Shown here: positions 1 to 8,334 of the stretch, piece after piece | Layout: the number at the start of each line of letters is the position of its first letter | Numbering within the stretch: position 1 is the first letter of the stretch | Source of the DNA: a virus | DNA length: 24,197 bases | Strand: one strand, 5' to 3' | IMG/VR virus record: IMGVR_UViG_3300018041_000061 | Coordinates: 1-24,197 of that record | The notes under the pieces: model-generated | Told to the model about the DNA's origin: nothing | Database searches by the model: none | Seen by the model: only the letters and a program-made list of their open reading frames with translations | Position numbers and translations under genes: made by a program

Positions 1-2268
1 GAATTGTTTGGAAACTTTAAAAGCACACCAATATTCAAGTCTATATTTGAGCCGGTTTCTAGGGCGTTTAGTGTTTATCAGTCAGAAATCAACACCATCA
101 ACGACAAGATGGACGTAGCTCTTAAAGCTATATCCAAATCTTATGGCAGAAATCCTAACAAGGTGCAGAAGTCAAAACAAAAGATAATGGCATACTTGCT
201 TCAGAAGGAGTTTCAAGCAAACCCAAACAGCAAAGAAGTAAATAGCGCAAAGGCATTCCTAGATGAAACCATCAAATACATAGAGGAAAGCGAGGAACAA
301 AACAACTACTCTGAAAGGGACCTTGAAAATCTAAAAGAACTAAGAGACACCCTGTTCTCTACTGACCAGGTAGACTTGGGCGCAATATTTGATACGTTCA
401 ATAGCGCAGAAAAGAAAGCCATCAATGTTATTGACCAAATAAACAGCGAGCTATCTCCTAAAGTTTCCTTTACCTCCACTATCATCAGAGGTCGCAAGGT
501 AGGGGCTATTAACCAGTACGTTCACCACAACGCGCTTGTAGAAAAGTCAACTGCCGATAAGGTTACAGACTTGAACGTTGCTGATGTATTCAACCGTTCA
601 ATGATGCCGTCTACAAAAGCAAAGAGCTTAGAGGAAAGAACTGGAAAGGTAACACCATTGGTGTTCGATCCCTTCTCTTCAACACAGAGGGGAGCTAGAT
701 ACTTGTTAATGGACTACTACTTGACAGAGCCAATTAGGACTGCAAGAAGGAGCCTAAAGCACGCAGAAAACCAGGTTAAGGGGAAGAAGAAAAGAGTAAT
801 TAAAGCCATAGAAGGAGCGCTAGAACAAGCCTTATCAAACACGCTAGTAAATACGTATACCGACACTACTGCGCTTGAAGACGCAATATCTTACGTTGAA
901 AAGACGGGATACAGAGCTATGCTGGCTAGCATACCAAGGGCTATAGCGGAATTAAGCTCAAACTTAGCATATGTTGCGCTATATGATCCAAAGTCATTCT
1001 TTAGTGGTATAAATAACTACAAGGGCGTGATGATGTCTGAAGATGGTCTGGACGTAATGAAGAACTTAAGGTCTCAGCAAATTGAAAGACTATACCCGGC
1101 CAGTCAATTATCTGGAAGACTCATTGACAGTCAAGTGATGTCTCAAGCAGCCGGGATCAAGTCCGGTAAGTCTCTTAATGCAGTGACTAACGCCGCAAGT
1201 ATAATATATAACTACAGCGGAAAGCAAGTAAAAAACTTTGCAGAAACCACTGCCGACTTTTTGATATCTACTCCAGATAAAATGATCATGAAGCCTTTGT
1301 GGTTTGGAGCTTTTGCTAGTGAGTTTAAAAAGCAAACCGGTCAGGATGTAGACTTTGGCAAGCTGTCTAAAAATGACGAGGTGTATATGACCAAGTATAA
1401 AAAAGCATTAGAAGCTGCAACCGCTAAAGCAGACGAGTCAAGCGTAAGGGTAGGTGCTTCAGATAACCCATTCACGGGAATACTAAAGGGAGCTTCTACA
1501 CCTAATCAGTCTGCAATGAAGCAGTTCTTTAATAAGTTCAACAACTTCATGACCAGATTCTTAATATATGAATACTCAACCGCCAGAACTGGAGTTTATG
1601 CACTTATGGGTAATGGAAGTATATCAAAAAAACAGGGAGGAGCAATCCTAGGAGCTACAATGGCTAGAATGATTACGTATAGCTTCTTGTCAACCGAGAT
1701 GATAGACGTATTTATGAGCCTACTTGGATTTGATGACGACGAAGAAGACGAAGATACTTTATTGCAAAAGGTTGGACAGGCAACTGGTTCTGCCTTAACA
1801 GGGCTATTACTAGGTAGAAACTTTGGTAATCTTATTAAGGCTCCAATAAATATAGGTACTGAGTACGTTAACGAAAACTTCTTAGACTTTTTAAGAGAAG
1901 GTGATTACGATCCTTACAAAAACTCATTGCAGTACACAATAATACCTAAAGACGAAAGAAAGAAGGGTCAGGCAATTGAATACATCAAAGGGTTCTCTGG
2001 AGCATTTGGACCAGCTATATCAACAGCCGCTAGAACTATTGAGGTAGCAGCTAGATCACCAAAGACTCCAGATGCCGTAGAAAGAAGAATGAAAGAGCTT
2101 ACCACCAGAACTCCATTAGAAATACTAGGAAACACTGGATACATACCTCTATACAAGGACGTAAGAAGAATTATGATGCACGAGTTGTACAAGGATATGA
2201 AAAAAGCAAAAAGCTCCCAAAAAGGGAGCTCTACTGGAAAACCAAAGCCTATAGTGCTTGGAGATTAA
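1..2268 (+). CDS. Large phage virion-associated protein, C-terminal 755 codons (5' end outside window)
   Basis: The frame is open from base 1 and no convincing start exists (the TTG at base 4 is just an in-frame codon), so this is the C-terminal part of a longer protein ending at TAA 2266-2268. It is mostly helical and alternates charged segments with amphipathic or hydrophobic helices, for example near residues 300-325, 540-565 and 580-605. A strongly acidic stretch (DDDEEDED) lies near residue 580 and a basic tail at the end. Composition and size resemble the C-terminal regions of giant phage internal-virion or 'polyvalent' proteins (LPD38-type domain); I recognise this only loosely. It is the only rightward gene at the left end and converges with the leftward genes that end at 2269, with no gap. 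Its last codons contain the leftward terminator. CDS is certain; function is a guess. Confidence 0.9.
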   Translation, partial: ELFGNFKSTPIFKSIFEPVSRAFSVYQSEINTINDKMDVALKAISKSYGRNPNKVQKSKQKIMAYLLQKEFQANPNSKEVNSAKAFLDETIKYIEESEEQNNYSERDLENLKELRDTLFSTDQVDLGAIFDTFNSAEKKAINVIDQINSELSPKVSFTSTIIRGRKVGAINQYVHHNALVEKSTADKVTDLNVADVFNRSMMPSTKAKSLEERTGKVTPLVFDPFSSTQRGARYLLMDYYLTEPIRTARRSLKHAENQVKGKKKRVIKAIEGALEQALSNTLVNTYTDTTALEDAISYVEKTGYRAMLASIPRAIAELSSNLAYVALYDPKSFFSGINNYKGVMMSEDGLDVMKNLRSQQIERLYPASQLSGRLIDSQVMSQAAGIKSGKSLNAVTNAASIIYNYSGKQVKNFAETTADFLISTPDKMIMKPLWFGAFASEFKKQTGQDVDFGKLSKNDEVYMTKYKKALEAATAKADESSVRVGASDNPFTGILKGASTPNQSAMKQFFNKFNNFMTRFLIYEYSTARTGVYALMGNGSISKKQGGAILGATMARMITYSFLSTEMIDVFMSLLGFDDDEEDEDTLLQKVGQATGSALTGLLLGRNFGNLIKAPINIGTEYVNENFLDFLREGDYDPYKNSLQYTIIPKDERKKGQAIEYIKGFSGAFGPAISTAARTIEVAARSPKTPDAVERRMKELTTRTPLEILGNTGYIPLYKDVRRIMMHELYKDMKKAKSSQKGSSTGKPKPIVLGD
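2200..2230 (-). terminator. Intrinsic terminator of the leftward unit, buried in the opposing gene
   Basis: AGCTCCC (2212-2218) and GGGAGCT (2224-2230) form a perfect 7-bp stem with a 5-nt loop. Read leftward, the stem is followed by a T-rich run (complement of the A-rich 2200-2211). Read rightward there is no T run after the stem. The site lies inside the last 25 codons of the rightward gene ending at 2268, so its bases serve both as codons and as a terminator for transcripts arriving from the other side. Confidence 0.8.
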
Positions 2269-2487
2269 TTAACTTTTCTCGTGCTTGAAGTGAATATTGC
2301 CATCTTCGTCAATCCAATGTGGTTGTTCGTCGGTGGCAATAGACGCCTTCTCTTTGTTCATCTGTAGTAGGCGCATCTTAAAAACCATGGCTTCGTCGTA
2401 ATTCTCAAACTGCTCTACCCATTTTTGGTTGACGTATACACGCCACTCTTTTTTACCGTTGGTGTAACCCTCTACTATGTCAATCAT
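2269..2487 (-). CDS. Small hypothetical protein, 72 aa
   Basis: Not recognised. Last gene of the leftward unit. I chose the ATG at 2485-2487, which overlaps the end of the upstream gene by 8 bases; an upstream in-frame ATG at 2520 would add 11 hydrophobic residues and overlap the neighbour by 41 bases. The protein has a short beta-rich centre (EWRVYVNQKWVEQF) resembling a small fold that binds a partner, then a charged helix and a tail containing HWIDEDGNIHF. It stops exactly where the convergent rightward gene ends. Confidence 0.75.
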   Translation of the reverse strand: MIDIVEGYTNGKKEWRVYVNQKWVEQFENYDEAMVFKMRLLQMNKEKASIATDEQPHWIDEDGNIHFKHEKS

Positions 2488-2731
2488 CTTTACCAATAAA
2501 TTCTTTAAAATAATCAGCATCCATTACATCTACGTATATCGGCGTATGCTCACCAACGTACGCTCCCCATACATTATAAGACAAAAAGTCGATTGCATCC
2601 TCTTCGGACATTTCATCTTCCTCCATTAGTACTTCGCACATTAGGTACTTGTCGTAAATAACTCTTTGACTGTACATTTCGATACCAATGATCGCTTTGT
2701 CAAATCCGTCTGCTGTTAAATATTCACTCAT
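2480..2731 (-). CDS. Small acidic hypothetical protein, 83 aa
   Basis: Not recognised. It has a strongly acidic middle (residues about 37-47, EEDEMSEEDA) followed by an aromatic segment. Its ATG overlaps the TGA of the upstream 179-aa gene (ATGA, 2728-2731), a sign of translational coupling, and its own end overlaps the next gene by 8 bases. No signal peptide or membrane segment. Confidence 0.8.
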   Translation of the reverse strand: MSEYLTADGFDKAIIGIEMYSQRVIYDKYLMCEVLMEEDEMSEEDAIDFLSYNVWGAYVGEHTPIYVDVMDADYFKEFIGKDD

Positions 2732-3267
2732 AATTTATTCTCCCAATATAAATCTTCGCCTCGGCGATAAAGTTTTGTTTGTTCGTTATACTTGTCACTT
2801 GTGAAGTGATTGTCTTTGTACCTACAATAATTATTAGGCTGTAGTGCAAATTGTCCCGTCTTAAGCTCTACGAGGCTCAAAGGCTTATGTTCGTGTTGGT
2901 ACCTGCTAAATCCATCATGCCAATCAACGATAATGCCTGTATGGCGTCCTATGCCAGCCCTAGTCTCTACAATTAATCCTTCTAAGTATTCTAGCTGTAC
3001 AACGTCCATGTCTTCACCCATGCACTTCCAGGGCATCAATTCTTCGTGGTCCAAAGAAAAATCCTTCTCCATAGAAATCGCATGAAGAGGGAGCCCACTC
3101 CAATGAGCTCCACTCTCTAATACGACATGACAAAGAAGAAGTTGATAAGGCCTTCCATACACGGCGTGCCATATGGCTGGTGTGACACCCTCGGGCATGT
3201 TAGGTCCTAGAAATTTATTGTCTACGTTTACGTAGAAGTGATATGGTAAGTTTGCGTGCTTACTCAA
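2728..3267 (-). CDS. Hypothetical phage protein, 179 aa, TTG start
   Basis: Not recognised. Rich in His, Trp and Tyr, with conserved-looking stretches such as WHDGFSRYQHEHKPLSL near residues 115-131. No ATG is available near the N terminus (the first internal Met is residue 24), and the reading begins with TTG at 3265-3267. That TTG overlaps the TGA of the upstream metallophosphoesterase by four bases (TTGA), like the ATGA junctions elsewhere, which supports a genuine coupled TTG start. Its position next to the phosphoesterase suggests co-expression, not a shared function. Soluble; no transmembrane segment. Confidence 0.8.
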   Translation of the reverse strand: MSKHANLPYHFYVNVDNKFLGPNMPEGVTPAIWHAVYGRPYQLLLCHVVLESGAHWSGLPLHAISMEKDFSLDHEELMPWKCMGEDMDVVQLEYLEGLIVETRAGIGRHTGIIVDWHDGFSRYQHEHKPLSLVELKTGQFALQPNNYCRYKDNHFTSDKYNEQTKLYRRGEDLYWENKL

Positions 3268-4382
3268 AATAAATGTGTTAGTCGTGCTACTTGACCATTG
3301 TCCTTGCAGTGCAAGAATCCCTCGATGGCTTTAGGGTTATGCTGATATCCGTTTCTGTGGTGCCATCCGTCAGTCCCAGAAGGCGAACGTAAGCTCTCTA
3401 CAGTAACACCAATATAATCCTTAGCGTTCTTGTGGTGTACGTGGTGTGTATACACGTATCTGTGTTTGGTATTTGACCAGTCAGCAGATGACTCTTGAGC
3501 CATAAGGAGGGGCAAGTCATTATTCTTAGCCCCATCCCCATGAGTTGTACCAATCAAATTATTACCATACTTGTAATATTTTCTATGCGCTATAGAGCAG
3601 TCGAACGTGACCGCACTGCACGTTTTGAACCATGTCTGTATAACATCCGCCAAAAAGAATCCATTCATGTAATCGTGGTTTGATGGATTGTATACGAAGT
3701 GTACTGGAGCAAAGTGAAGCAGCCTTTGAATGATGTCAACATATAAACGCTTTGCCTTTAAGAAGTTATCATACCACATGCCGTCGGTGTCCTGTGGTGT
3801 ACCAGACGTAGTAGTTCTTTTAGGGCTGTCTACGTGCAGTATGTCGTTACCCGCAACAAAAAGGATTTGGTCCACTTTAAAACCACTTGCCTTTCTGAGT
3901 ATTCCCTCAACTCCTTCACGCACACGATTCACGGCTATCTCGCAGTCGTAATCTTCTCCAGTCTCAAATGCAGAGCATAACTTTCCAATGTGAACGTCAG
4001 CAGGATCGATAACGAGCAAATGAGGGTTCTCTTGAGGCGTATAATAAATCTTTGGATACTCTGGAGCGTGTTGCTCCATCTCCGCAATAATCTCGTCTCT
4101 AAGGTCCTCGTATGTCTTTTGGTTTTCAGTTTTAGCATGTATAGATATATGCTTTCCTTTATACCAATAGTGACCAACTTGACTGACGGGTATTCCAAAC
4201 TCTTCGCAGTACGCTTCTAGCGCCTTATGTGGGCCTTCTTTGGACCAATTGCTAATGTTTCTTCTGATTGAGTCTTGATCCTCTTTTAGTTCAAACTCTT
4301 TTTTAATCTTCTTGGCTATCTTGGTGTGACTTAGACTTTCATCTCTAAGCAACTCGACAGCTCTTTCATAATAAGGTTTCAT
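3264..4382 (-). CDS. Calcineurin-like metallophosphoesterase with N-terminal HTH region, 372 aa
   Basis: The five signatures of the calcineurin-like phosphoesterase fold are present in order: DPADVH (D129, H131), AGND (N179, D180), NPSNHD (N235, H236), THGDG (H281) and THHVHH (H313-H317). They would bind two metal ions that hydrolyse phosphoester bonds. The first 50 residues look like a helix-turn-helix (LSHTKIAKKIKKEF followed by a second helix), suggesting DNA binding, as in phage phosphoesterases of the Mre11/SbcD-like or DNA-repair type. A small linker domain (about 60-110) joins the two. It overlaps the upstream 60-aa gene by 17 bases. The substrate (DNA end, cyclic nucleotide or phosphoprotein) cannot be read from the sequence. 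Confidence 0.9.
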   Translation of the reverse strand: MKPYYERAVELLRDESLSHTKIAKKIKKEFELKEDQDSIRRNISNWSKEGPHKALEAYCEEFGIPVSQVGHYWYKGKHISIHAKTENQKTYEDLRDEIIAEMEQHAPEYPKIYYTPQENPHLLVIDPADVHIGKLCSAFETGEDYDCEIAVNRVREGVEGILRKASGFKVDQILFVAGNDILHVDSPKRTTTSGTPQDTDGMWYDNFLKAKRLYVDIIQRLLHFAPVHFVYNPSNHDYMNGFFLADVIQTWFKTCSAVTFDCSIAHRKYYKYGNNLIGTTHGDGAKNNDLPLLMAQESSADWSNTKHRYVYTHHVHHKNAKDYIGVTVESLRSPSGTDGWHHRNGYQHNPKAIEGFLHCKDNGQVARLTHLF

Positions 4383-4548
4383 CTGTATGGTATTCTTTGA
4401 TTGTATTTAGTATTTCTAGTATCTCATCGCATATGCGAACAACTTCGTCATTGTCCTTTTCAATCATTGCTTCGTACATCTCAGCTATCAAGTCAGCTGC
4501 TTGCTCAGACACTCTATTCGTGTATTCTATGTGTTCCAGTATTCCCAC
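4366..4548 (-). CDS. Small helical acidic protein, 60 aa, probable GTG start
   Basis: Not recognised. Almost wholly helical and acidic (repeated Glu/Asp with Ile/Leu spacing), as in small phage regulators or antitoxin-like adaptors. The frame could begin at TTG 4555-4557, but those bases are part of a -7-like box; the GTG at 4546-4548 sits 6 nt after that box and is preferred, matching the GTG start of phoH in this window. It is the first gene after the terminator that closes the NrdJ unit and overlaps the phosphoesterase start by 17 bases. Confidence 0.65.
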   Translation of the reverse strand: MGILEHIEYTNRVSEQAADLIAEMYEAMIEKDNDEVVRICDEILEILNTIKEYHTDETLL

Positions 4549-4554
4549 GTCAAA

Positions 4555-4562
4555 CAAAAATA
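4555..4562 (-). promoter_or_regulatory. Bacteroidota-type -7 box overlapping a terminator
   Basis: Read leftward the bases are TATTTTTG, matching TAnnTTTG. The box consists of the base of the terminator stem plus its T tract, so one short stretch would end the upstream transcript and start the next. No clear -33 TTG was found at the usual distance. Confidence 0.45.
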
Positions 4563-4586
4563 GCCCACTGAGTTAACAATGGGCCA
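4556..4586 (-). terminator. Intrinsic terminator downstream of nrdJ
   Basis: Read leftward, a 9-pair stem (complement of 4578-4586 with complement of 4561-4569, including two G-U pairs) encloses an 8-nt loop and is followed by TTTTT (complement of 4556-4560). It lies 20 bases beyond the NrdJ stop codon and ends the helicase/nucleotide-metabolism segment. Confidence 0.8.
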
Positions 4587-4605
4587 TTTGTTGATAGATT
4601 GTTGA

Positions 4606-6459
4606 TTAAATCTCGCAGTTACCTCCAGCGCATGCTAGGTTCTCTTTGAGGGTTGTATTGTCCTCCATTTCAACGATATCTTTAACGTCAATGTCGTGGA
4701 TTTTACCAACCAACTCGTCGTATTTCTCCTTCGTAATGGTTTCAAAAGGAGTCTGTACGTAGGTGCCTAAATCCTCTGGAAGGAACGACAAACCAGCATA
4801 GCTGTCTTGATTCTCCCACAACCACTCACCAACAGTTGACCACTCGTCTTGCTTGATGGTTACAGTCGCAGATACGTTATGTGTGTTATTACCTTTAACG
4901 TGACCTGGCTTAACCCATCTATCGTGTATATCTTTCACTCGCTCTAAAAATTCAATGGCATTCTCCTCAGAACGCAATACGGAGCCCTCTGGAGCCATTT
5001 GAGGGACAGAGATAACAGCTTGGGTATCTGGCTTGAATACATCGTCCTCAAGGAGCTCTGGATGCCTTACAGATAAGTATGTGTACATAGCCTCGTTCTT
5101 ACCCACACGGATACGACGTATGTAGTGTTGATCGTGCCATGCATGGATTCCGCTAGAGGTACCCAACACCAATGAAGACGTACCACTTGGCTTTACGCAT
5201 GTAATCCGGTAGGCTTCGTTGACTCCTATCTGCTCAGCTATCAATTGATTTGCCAAATTAGCTACACTTGCAGCTCTTTTTAGGTCAAGCTTTTGAACCT
5301 TGCCGCTAGCGATACCTGTCATACCAATTCCCAACAACGCCTCCTTCTCAGTGGTGTTCTTCCAAACAGAACGCAAGTAATGAAAGTCAGTGTAAGAAGC
5401 TTGAAGCGTTCCGATTACCGCCGCACAATGAGCACGATGGTTTAAATCGTCTTGGTCCTCAACATCAGACGCGTTTATCTCAACCAAATTACAGAACTGG
5501 TTTGGACGCAACGCAATCTCAGCGCAAGGATTTATTCCACTATCATCATCGTTAGTAAAGAAAATGCCAGGCTCTCCGCTGTTAGACAGCTCAACCTTCT
5601 TCCATAAATCCAAGAACTGCTCCTTAGTTACCTCACCACGCTTCATTACTGCGCTATTGTTAGCACGTCCACGCTGTGGGTTAACTTCCCACCAATTACC
5701 AAACTTACACGTAAGCATGTCTTGGTCGTCTAGGTCAAATAAGCTAATCATAGCCGAACGACGAATTCCGCCGGATAAAACAGCGTCTGCAATATGACAC
5801 AAAATATCATGACACTCTAAAGACGTTAGCTTTTCTCCATCCTTCTTGGTAGACAGTATGGCCTCAATCTGAGATAAGCAAACCTTCAAAGGTTCTGGGC
5901 CTGGAGCAACACCACCGCTAGTGATTAAACGCTCACCCTTTGCTCTGATAGAACGGAAGTCAAAACGAGGCTTCCAAGAAATCAAACCAAAGTAAGATTT
6001 CATTAGAACCTTGATAGCATCAGCCCATCCCTCAATGGAGTCACCAACCAAATACTTCTTGGCCTTCTCTTGCTTAGCAATAGCTGGAAGCTTTTCGATG
6101 TCTGCATTACGCACAGAGTATCCAACGCCTGTTCCAGACAACAACAAGAACATAGTCTCACTAAACGCTTTGAAGTGATCGATAGGTAAGTAGGAACAGT
6201 TAAACAAACGAACTGGGTTTACTTCGATGGCCTTACCACCAAACTGCAACGAACGCATAGAAGGCAATACTTTCTTGTCGTACACAGCTTCGTAAACTTG
6301 CTCAATCAACGGCTCCAAATTTGGGAACTTCTCGATGTGCATGTTCTTGTTTCTAGTTACTAACTCTTCCCAAGTCTCTCTTCTGTTTTTCTCGGGGATG
6401 AACTTGGAATACTTCATCCAAGTTGTGATGTCTGATAATATTTGTTGTTCTTGTCTCAT
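4606..6459 (-). CDS. nrdJ: Adenosylcobalamin-dependent (class II) ribonucleotide reductase, 617 aa
   Basis: Reduces ribonucleotides to deoxyribonucleotides for phage DNA synthesis, using coenzyme B12 to make a thiyl radical. Visible signatures: the first active-site cysteine in FNCSYLP (C88); SGGVAPGP; the NPCAEI block with N310, radical cysteine C312 and E314; the partner cysteine in QFCNLVEIN (C323); the phosphate loop PSGTSS; and the C-terminal redox pair CAGGNC (C610, C615) that re-reduces the active site. It is somewhat shorter than the roughly 740-residue monomeric Lactobacillus enzyme, with trimmed insertions between R265 and N310. No intein or intron interrupts it. It is 1 base from the MazG stop. 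The host must supply B12. Confidence 0.95.
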   Translation of the reverse strand: MRQEQQILSDITTWMKYSKFIPEKNRRETWEELVTRNKNMHIEKFPNLEPLIEQVYEAVYDKKVLPSMRSLQFGGKAIEVNPVRLFNCSYLPIDHFKAFSETMFLLLSGTGVGYSVRNADIEKLPAIAKQEKAKKYLVGDSIEGWADAIKVLMKSYFGLISWKPRFDFRSIRAKGERLITSGGVAPGPEPLKVCLSQIEAILSTKKDGEKLTSLECHDILCHIADAVLSGGIRRSAMISLFDLDDQDMLTCKFGNWWEVNPQRGRANNSAVMKRGEVTKEQFLDLWKKVELSNSGEPGIFFTNDDDSGINPCAEIALRPNQFCNLVEINASDVEDQDDLNHRAHCAAVIGTLQASYTDFHYLRSVWKNTTEKEALLGIGMTGIASGKVQKLDLKRAASVANLANQLIAEQIGVNEAYRITCVKPSGTSSLVLGTSSGIHAWHDQHYIRRIRVGKNEAMYTYLSVRHPELLEDDVFKPDTQAVISVPQMAPEGSVLRSEENAIEFLERVKDIHDRWVKPGHVKGNNTHNVSATVTIKQDEWSTVGEWLWENQDSYAGLSFLPEDLGTYVQTPFETITKEKYDELVGKIHDIDVKDIVEMEDNTTLKENLACAGGNCEI

Positions 6460-6460
6460 G

Positions 6461-6850
6461 TTAAAATTTCTTTCCGTGTTTGTAAGGGCGTAAGCTGTTG
6501 TATTTCATTTTCATCTCGATGTGCTTTTCAAGGTCAATCTTTAAACCTCCGCACATATCAAATAAGCGAATAGCAACATCTGCTAGTTCGTCCTCAAAAG
6601 AAGACTTGACATTTGACTCAAATTTTCTCTTCCAAGCGGCAACCATTTCGCCATTTATCCTATCATTTTCGACATACTTGTAAAGCTCCTTAGCCTGGAA
6701 TTGATCGCAGTAATGGTTTTTTCTCAAAGCCTCTAGAGCTTCGGATAATTCGCTCACTACGAGCATTAACATTTCGGGTACGTTTCTTTCTTCGTCCCAA
6801 AATCCTTTTTGTTTTGCAACACCGTGTGCGCTTTTAATCAGTTTTTCCAT
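6461..6850 (-). CDS. MazG-like nucleotide pyrophosphohydrolase, 129 aa
   Basis: All-alpha NTP pyrophosphatase family. Two acidic metal-binding helices are visible: SELSEALE (E34, E37) and FEDELADV (E88, D91), the ExxE...ExxD pattern that binds Mg2+ and cleaves NTP or (d)NTP to the monophosphate plus pyrophosphate. A single catalytic domain is present, as in phage MazG-like proteins; bacterial MazG has two. A role in nucleotide-pool cleaning or (p)ppGpp handling is known for the family but not proven for this protein. Overlaps the VRR-NUC gene by 17 bases and lies directly upstream of nrdJ. Confidence 0.85.
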   Translation of the reverse strand: MEKLIKSAHGVAKQKGFWDEERNVPEMLMLVVSELSEALEALRKNHYCDQFQAKELYKYVENDRINGEMVAAWKRKFESNVKSSFEDELADVAIRLFDMCGGLKIDLEKHIEMKMKYNSLRPYKHGKKF

Positions 6851-7085
6851 AATGTACTTCTACGTTAAATCCTAGTTTTTTTAGTTCTTCAATTCTGTAC
6901 TTCTGTAATGGTGACAGTTTACCATTTGCTCTTTTTACTTCGGAGAAGAGCACTCCTTTTTCGGGATGAATAGCGATAAGATCCGGTATGCCATTCTTGT
7001 TTGTCTTTATAAGCTTAATGACATAATAACCATCGGCTTCTAATTCTTTTATTCTCTTTGTTTGTACCTTCTGTTCGCTCAGCAT
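6834..7085 (-). CDS. VRR-NUC family nuclease, 83 aa
   Basis: Compact PD-(D/E)XK-fold nuclease. The family pattern is complete: GIPDLI (G32, P34, D35), then SEVKRANGKLSPLQ (E49, K51, G55, L57, Q61). The D, E and K residues form the metal-dependent catalytic site, and the Q lies in the following helix. Phage single-domain VRR-NUC proteins cut structured or branched DNA and often lie beside an SF2/SNF2 helicase, as here: the helicase gene ends 4 bases upstream. Start ATG at 7083-7085, 7 nt after a -7-like box. Confidence 0.9.
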   Translation of the reverse strand: MLSEQKVQTKRIKELEADGYYVIKLIKTNKNGIPDLIAIHPEKGVLFSEVKRANGKLSPLQKYRIEELKKLGFNVEVHYGKTD

Positions 7086-7089
7086 GAGC

Positions 7090-8334
7090 CTACAAAGATA
7101 GCAAATCCTTCTTGAAATGTGAGAGGGTATAGTTCTTTTTGTTATTCACAGTTTTGTATATATCACGCTCTATTCCGCAGTCAGAAAAAATCCAGTAGAC
7201 CTTGTTGTATCCCCTGTCTTTAGTAGTCATTCGGTCCCTTGCCTGCCAATAAGAAGTGGCACTAAAGTCGATATTATAGAACACCAAGTACTCCGCATTT
7301 CGTAAGGATATACCCTCACGACCACTTACAATTTGTAAGGCTATAACCTGATATCCCTCTTCGTCGAACTTTTTAAGTTCAGTTGTTAAACAATCTCCGA
7401 ACACTTCTTTGAGTGCGTTTAGCTCTTCGACGAATTTGTAAAATATTCCGATCTTCTTACCTTCAAACTTTTTCTTGATGAACTCAGCCTTGTATGGACT
7501 AATGACCATGGAGTTGCCGGACTCAAACTTGACAGTGCCAGAGTATATCTGATGAAGCTTCTGCATCATCTTAGCTCCAGTATCAGCAAGTATGACCTCC
7601 TCCTTTCCCTCCACAACAGAATCCTTCTTCAACTTCTTGGCTATATCAATAACTACAGGAGGAGCACTCGCCGTCAATACCTCTTCGTCTATATGAGACT
7701 TGAAGCCCGACTCGCCTTGCGTCCACGAAATCATGAACTCACGGGTAACCCCCTCAACTAACTTCTGCGACGCGTCGCTGTAATCATTAACCATCATGGA
7801 TCCAATCTTACGTTGCTTTATGTTAACGAATTCATGCGCCCATTTGTAGAAATTCTTGTACTGAGCAAAAGGACTCCTATGTCCAAGAACCCAGAACTGG
7901 TGATACATCTGTGAGTAAGACTCTGGAGACGGCGTACCAGAAAGGTACACAACGTCTGGGTAGTTGTTCTTGAACAATATGGCATTAACAGCCTTTGTCC
8001 TTCCACTTGGCTTAGGAAACGCACCCATGCCATGAGCCTCGTCAAGGATGACCATGTCGTACTGGTGAACCGAATATTTGTGAACGCTCTCGTAGTTTAC
8101 CACGTCCATAGCAAACTTGCAGTCAAACTTCATGTAGTCCTCCAGTATGCTGTCTATGGCCTTCTTCTTTGTTACAAATAATACACTCTTTTTGTTACGG
8201 TTCTTTACCACCTGTAAAGCGGTAAGAGTTTTCCCCGTCCTAACCTCCATGGCCAAGTAAACATATCCACGCTTACTAATTATGTCGCTAGCGTCGCTAG
8301 CTATCTTCTCTTGATAATCTCTTAATACAATCAT
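7090..8334 (-). CDS. SNF2-like superfamily 2 helicase, 414 aa
   Basis: ATP-driven DNA translocase. Motifs in order: Q-motif-like LRDYQ (residues 4-8), Walker A variant EVRTGKT (30-36), DEAH box LDEAH (97-101), motif III LSGTPSPES (131-139), and C-terminal motifs V and VI in IVSGREGISL and YWQARDRM, which carry the arginine fingers. The length is a minimal two-RecA-domain core without the large insertions of chromatin SNF2 enzymes. Together with the downstream VRR-NUC protein it probably acts in fork processing or recombination. Its ATG overlaps the primase stop (ATGA, 8331-8334), so translation is probably coupled. Confidence 0.9.
   Translation of the reverse strand: MIVLRDYQEKIASDASDIISKRGYVYLAMEVRTGKTLTALQVVKNRNKKSVLFVTKKKAIDSILEDYMKFDCKFAMDVVNYESVHKYSVHQYDMVILDEAHGMGAFPKPSGRTKAVNAILFKNNYPDVVYLSGTPSPESYSQMYHQFWVLGHRSPFAQYKNFYKWAHEFVNIKQRKIGSMMVNDYSDASQKLVEGVTREFMISWTQGESGFKSHIDEEVLTASAPPVVIDIAKKLKKDSVVEGKEEVILADTGAKMMQKLHQIYSGTVKFESGNSMVISPYKAEFIKKKFEGKKIGIFYKFVEELNALKEVFGDCLTTELKKFDEEGYQVIALQIVSGREGISLRNAEYLVFYNIDFSATSYWQARDRMTTKDRGYNKVYWIFSDCGIERDIYKTVNNKKNYTLSHFKKDLLSL
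7093..7100 (-). promoter_or_regulatory. Possible internal -7 box before VRR-NUC / MazG / nrdJ
   Basis: Read leftward the bases are TATCTTTG, a perfect TAnnTTTG match, located in the last codons of the helicase gene and 7 nt before the VRR-NUC ATG. No clear TTG was found at -33. It could give an extra, nearly leaderless transcript for the nucleotide-metabolism genes, or be chance. Confidence 0.4.
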
